In this document: piece by piece, positions 7,213 through 12,689 of the stretch
Layout: each line of letters starts with the position of its first letter
Numbering within the stretch: position 1 is the stretch's first letter
Assembly (NCBI GenBank): GCA_964629345.1
Contig: CAZVSG010000066.1
Span: forward strand, 1 to 12,689
From: UBA6115 sp964629345
GTDB lineage: Bacteria; Bacillota; Clostridia; Christensenellales; Aristaeellaceae
Direction of reading: 5' to 3'
Length of the DNA stretch: 12,689 nt
Made by a program: the position numbers and the translations under genes
Notes under the pieces: model-generated
The model's input: only the letters and a program-made list of their open reading frames with translations
What the model was told of the DNA's origin: nothing
Database searches by the model: none

Positions 7213-7551
7213 ATGGCGAAGTATGAGAGGGAACTGAAGGGAGATTTCGACGGTTTCCTGGGGTACATCCATCAGGGGATCATCGGCGGGTCCATGTCTG
7301 CATCCTTCGAGGACGGCAGCGACTGGCAGGACGGGGAAGTCAGGGTCAGCATGCGCGTCTATGAGCGCTACAGCATGATCGGGAGCAACAGGGTCAGCCT
7401 TTCCGTGACGCTGGTCGGCCGCGGGGACAGCCTTTTCCTCAGCGCCGTCACCTCGGGCGGCTCCCAGGCCGTTTTCTTCAAAATCAATACCCTGGGCGAA
7501 CAAAACTTCCTCGGGAAGCTCCAGAGCCTGGCGGAAAGCTATACCGGTTGA
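7213..7551 (+). CDS. small DUF6054-like protein, third gene of the ABC exporter operon
   Basis: The 112-residue soluble protein has no signal peptide or membrane segment. Its N-terminus MAKYERELKGDFDGFLGYI, the central RVSMRVYERYSMIGSNRVSL and the TSGGSQAVFFKINTLGE stretch resemble a small conserved Clostridia family that I remember as DUF6054; no search was possible. AGGAGGG lies four bases before the ATG. It follows the permease stop by 9 bases and must be co-transcribed with the exporter. A role linked to the exporter is inference from position only. Alternating hydrophobic positions suggest a beta-rich fold. Confidence 0.8.
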   Translation: MAKYERELKGDFDGFLGYIHQGIIGGSMSASFEDGSDWQDGEVRVSMRVYERYSMIGSNRVSLSVTLVGRGDSLFLSAVTSGGSQAVFFKINTLGEQNFLGKLQSLAESYTG

Positions 7552-7587
7552 TTCGTTTCCAATATCCCGCCCCGGCACTCTCCTGTC

Positions 7588-10020
7588 TCAGGGACGTTTC
7601 CTGAAGAAAAAGGTTTCTGGAAAGGCCGTCTGACTGTCCAGATCGATCGTCTCCTTGATCCGCGCCTGATCCGCGCCTTCGGCCGGGATCGGCCTGAAAT
7701 CGTTGGCGGGGCGGATGCCGCTGGTGAGGATGGGCAGCAGCCGGACCCGGGTCGATTCCAGGACCCCCTGTTTGAAATCCAGCGTCACCTGAACCAGCAG
7801 GCCGTCAAACACCGTCAGGTCCAGGTTCCCGCCGAACACCAGGTTGCCCAGGGAGTAAAAGATCAGGCCGCCCTGGTATTCCTCAATCCCCTGGACGATA
7901 TGCGGATGATGCCCGATGACCAGGTCTGCGCCGGCATCGACCGCCGCGTGCGCGATCTTCTCCTGCAGCGCATTGTGGCGGGGTTCATATTCATTGCCGA
8001 AGTGGCAGGTATAGACGATAAAGCCGCAGCCGGCTTTTTTCAGCTGCGCGATCTCATCTGCGACGCGCTCAGGCCCCTGGTGCCAGATGGTCTCGCGGAT
8101 GCCCGCGAAACCGATGCGGATCCCGCTTTTCTCATAAACATAAAGGCTGCCGTATCCGGCGAAGGCGATCCCGGCGTCCTGGAGCGCCTTGCGCGTACTC
8201 TTCTTCCCGTCCTGCCCGTAATCCGGGAAGTGATTGTTGGCCAGGTTGACCAGCTCGATGCCGCCAATCTTCAGGATCTCCGCAAAACCCGACGGACCCC
8301 TGAAATTATGCCGGCGGTCCGCCCTGCCGCCGCCATCGTCCTTGAGCACGTTCTCCAGATTGACCATGCTCAGGTCATCCCCATAGAACACGTCGGATAA
8401 GCCGGAGAAAGGCCAGGAGTTCCCATTCTGTTCAACCGCCGCGTGGAAGGACCCCTGCAGCGCCCTGCTCTTTTCCTCGCTGCCCAGGACGCAGTCCCCG
8501 CCGAAGGTCATCACGATCCGCACCTCGCCCGGCGCATCCGCTTCCGGCTGAGTGTCCGCCTTACGCGGGATCATCGTTTCTTCCCGGATTTCCTCCTGTG
8601 TTTCGGGCAGCACCAGCACCTTGGTATTGCGCGGCAGGTTGGCGTACAGCCACCAGGCGTTCAGACCCTCATCACTGAGCCTGCTGTCCACCCTGACGCA
8701 GCCGTGGGATGCCTTCATACCCAGGGCCTGCTGCTGTTCGCTGAAGTCGGGCTTTCCCGCGATCAGTCTGTGCCCCGTTTCATGGATCAGGTTCCCCCCG
8801 TCGATGCGGATGGCGGAGTGATAGCGGAACCCTTCACTTGCAAAGCCTGCGATCCTGTCCTCTGTCAGGAAAGCGCCGGCAAGCGTATCAAAGGAACTGT
8901 CGCCGGGGGGCACGTAAAGACCTGTGCTGACGGGCAGTTCCCCTTTCAGCTTTCCCCGCTCATACACCGACATCACCTGGCGTCCCTTATCGATCAGCAG
9001 GCCGTAGCGCGTGTCCGGAAGAACGGTCTTCAGCTTTGCCGTCGGCACAAACCCTGTGACGAACACACCGTCGCCGTGGCGCGCCGCGCGGACCCTGGCG
9101 AACCCATCGGCGTATACCTCCAGCACTTCCAGCCCGGCCGTCTGGCCGTGCACGACGCCCAGGGAGGCGGAGGTTTCGCTGGGCTGGCTGTAGATCTTCT
9201 GATGCTGCAGCGCACCGACGTCCGCCACGGTGACCGGCGCGACGACAGCGGCCCATACGCTGTCTTCGTCAAGGCTTTCCGGAAGGAATGCGCCTTTTCC
9301 CGTGGGGATCAGGGGAAGCGCCGCGGCGGGCTCCTCCGTAAGGGTAAAGCGCCGCTCCAGCGCTTTCTGCGGTGATCTTTCGATTTCCATCGTCAGTAGG
9401 TAGTCCCCCGCCGGAAGCGGCTGGCCTGAAACGCGCTTGTCCCATTGGAAACGGTGGGGAAGGGTGTCTCTGCGGTCAATGGACCAGGTTTTCAGCGGCC
9501 GCTGCGGGTCGTCCGCCGCATAGACCGCGGCCTTCAGCCGCCCGGGCTGCGTCAGCTGATAATCGACCAGCAAGTCTTCGCCCGCAGCGTTTGGCATCCT
9601 CTCGTCAGCCGGAATGGCGAAACTCAGGGCTTCGGCAGGCTCCAGAACGTTCACCGCTGCCTTACCTGTCAATGTCTGGCTTTCATGATGCAAGACGGCT
9701 GTCAGGACTGCCCTCCCCCTGGGCAGGGGCTGCCCCGCGGCGTCAAGCCCCTCAAAGGGCAGGGTCAGGATCCCTGCTTCGACCGCCATCTCCGGGGTCA
9801 GAGCGATGGATCCTCCGTTGACGGCCGCGTTCAGACGCAGAATCCCTTCATCAGGTATGTGAAGGGACAGTTCCGTCATTTCATAGGGGCGGATCTTCTC
9901 CGGGGCTGTGATGAGGAGCCCGGGTTCCTCCGACAAGGCTGTCGGGCCGACAAAACCATTCATCAGCAGCAGGAAGAAGAGGAACCCGGCGCATCTCAGT
10001 TTTCTTCCTCTTGCTTTCAT
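7588..10020 (-). CDS. exported fusion: Ig-like repeats, SH3-like, YkuD L,D-transpeptidase and CapA-type metallophosphatase
   Basis: The 810-residue protein starts with a signal peptide (KARGRK then CAGFLFFLLLMNGFV, residues 2-24). Two Ig/FlgD-like segments follow (about 35-125 and 130-228, each with a GQPLPxG motif at 96-102 and 199-205), then an SH3-like region (261-332). The YkuD domain (about 338-472) has His413 in IHETGH and the catalytic SHGCVR motif at 438-443 with Cys441. The C-terminal CapA domain (about 502-770) has GGD at 507-509, NLEN at 554-557, NNH at 595-597 and GHHPH at 703-707, the metal-site motifs of that calcineurin-like family. It probably acts on peptidoglycan and on an anionic wall polymer outside the membrane. 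The start at 10020 is chosen because the longer frame begins inside the promoter -35 box. The ribosome binding site is weak. Confidence 0.9.
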   Translation of the reverse strand: MKARGRKLRCAGFLFFLLLMNGFVGPTALSEEPGLLITAPEKIRPYEMTELSLHIPDEGILRLNAAVNGGSIALTPEMAVEAGILTLPFEGLDAAGQPLPRGRAVLTAVLHHESQTLTGKAAVNVLEPAEALSFAIPADERMPNAAGEDLLVDYQLTQPGRLKAAVYAADDPQRPLKTWSIDRRDTLPHRFQWDKRVSGQPLPAGDYLLTMEIERSPQKALERRFTLTEEPAAALPLIPTGKGAFLPESLDEDSVWAAVVAPVTVADVGALQHQKIYSQPSETSASLGVVHGQTAGLEVLEVYADGFARVRAARHGDGVFVTGFVPTAKLKTVLPDTRYGLLIDKGRQVMSVYERGKLKGELPVSTGLYVPPGDSSFDTLAGAFLTEDRIAGFASEGFRYHSAIRIDGGNLIHETGHRLIAGKPDFSEQQQALGMKASHGCVRVDSRLSDEGLNAWWLYANLPRNTKVLVLPETQEEIREETMIPRKADTQPEADAPGEVRIVMTFGGDCVLGSEEKSRALQGSFHAAVEQNGNSWPFSGLSDVFYGDDLSMVNLENVLKDDGGGRADRRHNFRGPSGFAEILKIGGIELVNLANNHFPDYGQDGKKSTRKALQDAGIAFAGYGSLYVYEKSGIRIGFAGIRETIWHQGPERVADEIAQLKKAGCGFIVYTCHFGNEYEPRHNALQEKIAHAAVDAGADLVIGHHPHIVQGIEEYQGGLIFYSLGNLVFGGNLDLTVFDGLLVQVTLDFKQGVLESTRVRLLPILTSGIRPANDFRPIPAEGADQARIKETIDLDSQTAFPETFFFRKRP

Positions 10021-10066
10021 CCTCTGTTTCCCGCCGCCCCTGCTTTCTCTGTCAGTCCTGTTCAAT

Positions 10067-10095
10067 ATCCTATGGTCCGGACGCCCGGATGTCAA
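10067..10095 (-). promoter_or_regulatory. sigma-A-type promoter for the YkuD-CapA gene
   Basis: On the minus strand TTGACA (10090-10095, perfect) is followed after 17 bases by TAGGAT (10067-10072). The predicted transcription start is near 10060, giving a leader of about 40 bases to the ATG at 10020. This rules out the longer frame starting at 10095. The -10 box is identical to that of the caspase-gene promoter. Confidence 0.72.
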
Positions 10096-10198
10096 ATCAT
10101 ACTGAAATCCTTGCCGTCTGCGGGCGATATGGATGCAGTATCAGAAGACGTTCCGGCACCTCGATCCTGCCCCCACTCAGGCTTTACGCATCGGCATC

Positions 10199-10223
10199 AA
10201 AAAACCGCCCGGTCACCCGGGCG
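10199..10223 (-). terminator. rho-independent terminator of the zinc-ribbon transcription unit
   Basis: On the minus strand a perfect seven-pair GC stem (10217-10223 with 10206-10212, CGCCCGG/CCGGGCG) encloses a four-base loop and is followed by GG and TTTTTT (10199-10204). It lies 27 bases after the stop of the zinc-ribbon gene, and would end a transcript of about 570 nt that begins near 10768. Confidence 0.85.
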
Positions 10224-10249
10224 ATTCTGCTCATACTAAAGGGAGGGGC

Positions 10250-10531
10250 TTATCTGCGCATCGCGGAAAAGCACTCGCTGCAGTAGATGGGGCGGTCGTT
10301 CTTGGGAAGGAAGGGTACTTGAGTCTGCGCCCCGCACTGTGCGCACACAGCGCTGTGCATTTCGCGCGGCCCGTTTGAGGCGGGCCTGCTGGCTTTCCGG
10401 TTCTGACGGCAGTCCCTGCAGCGGGTGGGCTCGTTCTGGAAGCCCTTTTCCGCATAGAATTCCTGCTCGCCTGCGGTGAATGTGAATTCCGATCCGCAAT
10501 CCCGGCAAACCATGGTCTTGTCCTGGTACAT
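10250..10531 (-). CDS. small double zinc-ribbon protein
   Basis: The 93-residue protein has eight cysteines in four pairs: C9-x2-C12, C38-x2-C41, C63-x2-C66 and C84-x2-C87. They can form two zinc ribbons. The N-terminal part (MVCRDCGSEFTF, then GEQEFYAEKGF) is the signature of a family of probable zinc-ribbon proteins common in Clostridia. The second ribbon has VPFLP and RPIYCSECF. The molecular role is unknown; nucleic-acid or ribosome binding would be a guess. The ATG at 10531 matches the usual N-terminus of the family. Its binding site is a run of G (AGGGGGG) about 11 bases away, which is long. It is the only protein gene on the transcript that begins with the structured RNA at 10561-10768 and ends at the terminator at 10199-10223. 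Confidence 0.88.
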   Translation of the reverse strand: MYQDKTMVCRDCGSEFTFTAGEQEFYAEKGFQNEPTRCRDCRQNRKASRPASNGPREMHSAVCAQCGAQTQVPFLPKNDRPIYCSECFSAMRR

Positions 10532-10560
10532 GTGTTTGGAAACCCCCCTGACCTAATATA

Positions 10561-10768
10561 GGTTGAACCACGCTGACCTGGTCTTTGTCCCCACACCCGC
10601 CGGCCGGAGCCTTGCTGCTCGCCTTCGCGCCTTACGCCGCTCTCTCAGGCTCTCGCCTGGCCGGGCTGACATCTAGATCGCACCATGCTCACAGACATTT
10701 TGCCTGCTTACGTGGGCCGCTTCGCCTGCGACTGGCATCGGCTTTCAACCACAAACCGCGGATCAACC
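10561..10768 (-). ncRNA. structured RNA of about 208 nt, family not identified (free-standing ncRNA or leader of the zinc-ribbon gene)
   Basis: The minus strand folds into a nested set of helices that I traced by hand. The closing helix pairs 10757-10768 with 10561-10572: 11 pairs, including one G-U, with a single U-U mismatch. Inside are 10751-10755 with 10584-10588, and 10710-10716 with 10590-10596. There is a hairpin at 10692-10706 (CAGGC/GUCUG) and a helix 10660-10664 with 10600-10604. A hairpin at 10646-10659 has a GAGA (GNRA) tetraloop, and a small hairpin at 10620-10629 has a GAAG loop. A TATAAT promoter lies just upstream, with the predicted start at the first base of the closing helix. 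No coding frame fits. It does not show the hallmarks of SRP, RNase P, tmRNA, or common riboswitches. Size and host group recall the raiA motif RNA, but I cannot confirm this. Confidence 0.7.
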
Positions 10769-10774
10769 ATCCCC

Positions 10775-10803
10775 ATTATAGTACCGGTTTCTCAATTGCG
10801 CAA
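10775..10803 (-). promoter_or_regulatory. promoter for the structured RNA / zinc-ribbon unit
   Basis: On the minus strand a perfect TATAAT (10775-10780) is preceded, after exactly 17 bases, by TTGCGC (10798-10803), which keeps the TTG half of the -35 box. The predicted start near 10768 coincides with the start of the closing helix of the RNA. It lies back to back with the lipase promoter, the two -35 boxes being 11 bases apart. Confidence 0.75.
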
Positions 10804-10814
10804 GTAAATATTCA

Positions 10815-10843
10815 TTGTTTGCCATAATTTTCCGTGATAAAAT
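10815..10843 (+). promoter_or_regulatory. extended -10 promoter for the lipase-like gene
   Basis: TTGTTT (10815-10820) is separated by 17 bases from TAAAAT (10838-10843), which carries a TG-N extension at 10835-10837. Transcription would start near 10850, so the leader is only about a dozen bases and consists mainly of the AAAGGGGGA ribosome binding site before the ATG at 10862. Confidence 0.68.
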
Positions 10844-10861
10844 CAGCAAAGGGGGATAAGA

Positions 10862-12262
10862 ATGCCGTACCATGGACTCCACACGGGTTGCGACCTGAGG
10901 GATCTGAGCTGGTTTCCAGACGCCAACCGCGGGCTGCTCAGCCGCGACGGCGCTCGCTTTTCCCTTGAGCTGGCACAGTTTTCCTATGATTATAGGACAG
11001 CTCCCTGGCTTTCCGCCGGCTGGACGGACATCTCCATCCAGGTGGACAGCCACCTGCTTTCCGGCGTGCGCAGCACGGGGGAGGACCGCGACTGGCGTCA
11101 GCATATCCTCAACATGCTGGTGCCGCGGCTCGCGCGCGGCCTGACGGTCATCACCAATCCCGTCTCCGAGGTGCGCGGCGCTCTGCGCGGGCAGGCTGAT
11201 CACCGGACCGGCAAGGCGGTCACCATGGTCCTGCCGGGGGTTGACGGCACTTTCTTCGTTGCCGTCGGCTTCATGGGCACGGGCAGGCGCCCGCAGGACT
11301 GGGCGGGCAACATGCGCCTTGGCCATCCGGATGGCTTTCATGCCGGATTTGAGGCCATCGCCCGGCAGTATGAGCAGAATGCCGCGAACATCCATTTTCC
11401 CGCGGCCGCCCGCGCGCTGTGCCTTGAAAAGCTGACCCTCGCGGACGTCCTGGAGAGATGCAAAAAGCCGGGCAGCCCCTTCCGCCTTATCCTGGCCGGT
11501 CACAGCCAGGGCGCGGCTGTCATGCAGATCTGGACCCACCGCCGCCTGACGGAAGGGGTCCTGAGGGAAAACATCGCCGGTTTCGGCTACGCCTCGCCCA
11601 TGGCGGCCGTCAATATGACGGAGGAGGAGCGGCGCTGCCCGCTGACCCATTTCCTGTATTCCGAGGACGTGTTCACCCGCATGGGACTTCAGGAACACCT
11701 GGGGCGCTGCTATCTGCTGAGTGCGGATGAGGAAGTCCGTGCCAGGTGCTACGGGGATGAAATGAAGGATCCCCTGTTCCATATCGTGCTCGGGCTGATC
11801 GACCGTCAGCGTGACACCGCCCAGGCGCTGGTCCTCTGCACGGGCTATCTGGAAGCGCTGTCCCAGAGGCCTTACAAGGTCATCGCTTCCTCGCTCTCCG
11901 CTTTTTTTGAGATCGCGCTGATGGAGCTGCCGGCCATTGCCGAGGAGTGGATCAACCGGCTGATGCGTTTGATCCGGCGCAGCTTCAGACGGTATTATCT
12001 TGACGCGGTCGGACAGGAGATGCCCGAAGACATGGTCCGGGACGTTTTTCACGAAATGGATGCGCTGATGGAGGAGTACGGCGCTGTCCGCCTTTCCCGG
12101 ATGCTGGTGCGCTCGCTTTACCTGACCCATTCCCTGGTCAGCCCCGACCCCGACGGCATCAGGCCGGCTCCTTACCTCTACCTGGTCAACCATGCGTTCA
12201 GGGATATTCTGCCGATGGAACAGCCCGGGAACATCTCCGCACAGGCCGACAGTTCGGCTTGA
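10862..12262 (+). CDS. class-3 lipase-like alpha/beta hydrolase
   Basis: The 466-residue protein has no signal peptide and is probably cytoplasmic. The nucleophile elbow is GHSQG (213-217, Ser215). GFMGT at 136-140 and DGFHAGF at 157-163 correspond to the FRGT and vHxGF motifs of class-3 lipases. Asp269 in LYSEDVFTRMG is the likely acid of the triad, and His307 a possible base. The family hydrolyses acyl ester bonds; the natural substrate here is unknown. A helical region of roughly 150 residues follows the catalytic core and I cannot assign it. GGGGGA lies five bases before the ATG. The stop codon TGA (12260-12262) lies inside the -35 box of the downstream tRNA promoter, so the two units abut without space for a terminator. 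Confidence 0.85.
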   Translation: MPYHGLHTGCDLRDLSWFPDANRGLLSRDGARFSLELAQFSYDYRTAPWLSAGWTDISIQVDSHLLSGVRSTGEDRDWRQHILNMLVPRLARGLTVITNPVSEVRGALRGQADHRTGKAVTMVLPGVDGTFFVAVGFMGTGRRPQDWAGNMRLGHPDGFHAGFEAIARQYEQNAANIHFPAAARALCLEKLTLADVLERCKKPGSPFRLILAGHSQGAAVMQIWTHRRLTEGVLRENIAGFGYASPMAAVNMTEEERRCPLTHFLYSEDVFTRMGLQEHLGRCYLLSADEEVRARCYGDEMKDPLFHIVLGLIDRQRDTAQALVLCTGYLEALSQRPYKVIASSLSAFFEIALMELPAIAEEWINRLMRLIRRSFRRYYLDAVGQEMPEDMVRDVFHEMDALMEEYGAVRLSRMLVRSLYLTHSLVSPDPDGIRPAPYLYLVNHAFRDILPMEQPGNISAQADSSA

Positions 12263-12287
12263 CAGCCCGGCACTGCTGGGCTATAAT
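12259..12287 (+). promoter_or_regulatory. full-consensus promoter for tRNA-Leu
   Basis: TTGACA (12259-12264) and TATAAT (12282-12287) are both perfect and separated by exactly 17 bases. Transcription would start near 12294, nine bases before the mature tRNA. The -35 box overlaps the stop codon of the lipase-like gene. The spacer holds an inverted repeat AGCCC/GGGCT (12264-12268 and 12278-12282). Confidence 0.9.
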
Positions 12288-12302
12288 CCACTTCGCTGCC
12301 GC

Positions 12303-12387
12303 GCGGTCGTGGCGGAACTGGCATACGCGCACGTTTGAGGGGCGTGTGGTGAAAACCGTACGAGTTCAAGTCTCGTCGACCGCACCA
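12303..12387 (+). tRNA. tRNA-Leu (anticodon GAG)
   Basis: The acceptor stem pairs GCGGTCG (12303-12309) with CGACCGC (12377-12383), followed by A and an encoded CCA (12385-12387). The anticodon stem CACGT/GCGTG encloses the loop TTGAGGG with anticodon GAG, which reads CUC and CUU leucine codons. The T arm contains GAGTTCAAGTCTC. A long variable arm is present, as expected for a class II leucine tRNA. The gene has its own consensus promoter and is followed by a strong terminator. Confidence 0.96.
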
Positions 12388-12392
12388 GAGAG

Positions 12393-12429
12393 AAAGCCTT
12401 GAAACCATTGAAGTTTCGAGGCTTTTACT
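12393..12429 (+). terminator. rho-independent terminator after tRNA-Leu
   Basis: An 11-pair stem (12395-12405 with 12413-12423, one T-G pair) encloses a seven-base loop and is followed by TTTTACTT; outer A-T pairs can lengthen the stem. It begins six bases after the CCA end of the tRNA. It separates the tRNA from the converging recombinase gene. Confidence 0.85.
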
Positions 12430-12445
12430 TATTCATATTACTCAA

Positions 12446-12467
12446 TTACCCTTTAATTTACCCTTTA
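12446..12467. repeat. tandem direct repeat TTACCCTTTA x2 beside tRNA-Leu
   Basis: TTACCCTTTA occurs at 12446-12455 and again at 12458-12467, separated by AT (12-base period). It sits in a short AT-rich stretch between the tRNA terminator and the recombinase stop codon. The position fits arm-type binding sites of a tyrosine recombinase next to an attachment site; that role is inference. Confidence 0.55.
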
Positions 12468-12473
12468 CAACTT

Positions 12474-12689
12474 TTATGCTGAGGTTTCCTGCCCGTTTGA
12501 CGCCTTGATTTCCCTAACAAAGGCGTTCATTCTTTCCGTGCTTGCCTTCCTCATGGATTGGGTCACATGGCCATACTTATCCAGCGTAAATGCTGCAGTT
12601 GCGTGGCTTAGATTCTCCTGAACCGTTTTGATGTCATGAAGTGCACCTTGCACCGCTGCCAGCTGGCCCCCGGGAAACACTCGCCAATA
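12474..12689 (-). CDS. tyrosine recombinase / phage-type integrase, C-terminal part (cut by window edge, possibly decayed)
   Basis: The minus-strand frame is open to the window edge and gives 71 residues. The core DIKTVQENLSHATAAFTLD followed by KYGHVT is the C-terminal signature of phage and ICE tyrosine integrases, with the conserved His (SHA) and, ten residues later, the presumed nucleophile Tyr (KYGHV). The rest is a short charged tail (RMNAFVREIKASNGQ). Just upstream of this core one expects the HDLRHT box with the catalytic Arg. Instead the frame reads LHD directly before IKTVQ, and RHT is not found in any frame in the remaining bases. This suggests a small deletion or other decay. The gene ends 87 bases from tRNA-Leu, the usual place for an integrase of an element inserted in a tRNA gene. 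Confidence 0.78.
   Translation of the reverse strand, partial: YWRVFPGGQLAAVQGALHDIKTVQENLSHATAAFTLDKYGHVTQSMRKASTERMNAFVREIKASNGQETSA

Noticed and set aside
8443..9375. 310-codon plus-strand frame opposite the YkuD-CapA gene
   Set aside because: Low-complexity shadow composition and no recognisable motif. It lies wholly inside a gene whose SHGCVR and CapA motifs are on the other strand.
10561..10768. SRP RNA, RNase P RNA, tmRNA, 6S RNA or a cobalamin, TPP, SAM, lysine or c-di-GMP riboswitch
   Set aside because: I looked for the conserved core sequences of each (for example GGAAGGAAGCAGC, GAGGAAAGUCC, the tRNA-like tmRNA ends, CUGAGA) and found none, so no family name is given.
10585..10827. 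80-codon plus-strand frame in the gap between zinc-ribbon and lipase genes
   Set aside because: No ribosome binding site and no similarity to anything known. It crosses both promoters, and the region is better explained as a structured RNA on the other strand.
10763..12193. 476-codon open frame on the minus strand opposite the lipase-like gene
   Set aside because: The translation is rich in His, Gln, Arg and Asp with no domain or hydrophobic core, typical of an antisense shadow in GC-rich DNA. The plus strand encodes a protein with clear lipase motifs and a good ribosome binding site.
12264..12282. hairpin AGCCC/GGGCT as a terminator of the lipase-like gene
   Set aside because: It lies in the spacer of a perfect promoter and is followed by ATAATCC rather than a T-run.
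1..12689. CRISPR array, insertion sequence or anti-phage defence island
   Set aside because: No periodic repeat-spacer pattern, no transposase and no recognised defence gene. The caspase protein is exported and stands alone, which does not fit a known defence system.

Overview
The window looks like chromosome from a GC-rich, anaerobic Firmicute (Clostridia-type). The pointers are AGGAGG-like ribosome binding sites, sigma-A-style promoters with 17-base spacers, and protein families typical of that group (CobO, NatA-type ABC exporters, YkuD transpeptidases, bacterial caspases). Many ORFs lie face to face on both strands, so it is a patchwork of short transcription units rather than one large operon. 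No taxonomic search was possible.

Left part (1-5400): a minus-strand pair encodes a four-TM membrane protein and an FGGY sugar kinase of the xylulokinase type. It is divergent from a secreted caspase-fold protease carrying an EF-hand-like loop and a C-terminal FlgD-like Ig domain. Next come cobO (corrinoid adenosyltransferase, minus), a small DUF5655-like protein (plus) and a two-TM membrane protein (minus). The first 74 bases may hold the start of another minus-strand gene.

Middle (5400-10250): a three-gene plus-strand operon encodes an ABC ATPase, an ABC-2 permease (ATGA overlap) and a small DUF6054-like protein. It converges on a large exported fusion protein that joins Ig-like domains, an SH3-like domain, a YkuD L,D-transpeptidase and a CapA-type metallophosphatase. 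The fusion protein and the caspase protein share the same Ig-like module, and both have a TTGAC(A/G)-N17-TAGGAT promoter.

Right part (10250-12689): a minus-strand transcription unit begins with a perfect TATAAT box. It runs through about 210 nt that fold into a nested multi-helix RNA, continues into a double zinc-ribbon protein and ends at a clear terminator. This structured RNA is the most interesting object here. A back-to-back promoter drives a cytoplasmic class-3 lipase-like hydrolase. A perfect TTGACA-N17-TATAAT promoter, whose -35 box overlaps the lipase stop codon, drives tRNA-Leu(GAG). Just past the tRNA and its terminator are an AT-rich stretch with a direct repeat and the C-terminus of a tyrosine recombinase, which suggests the edge of an element integrated at the tRNA gene.
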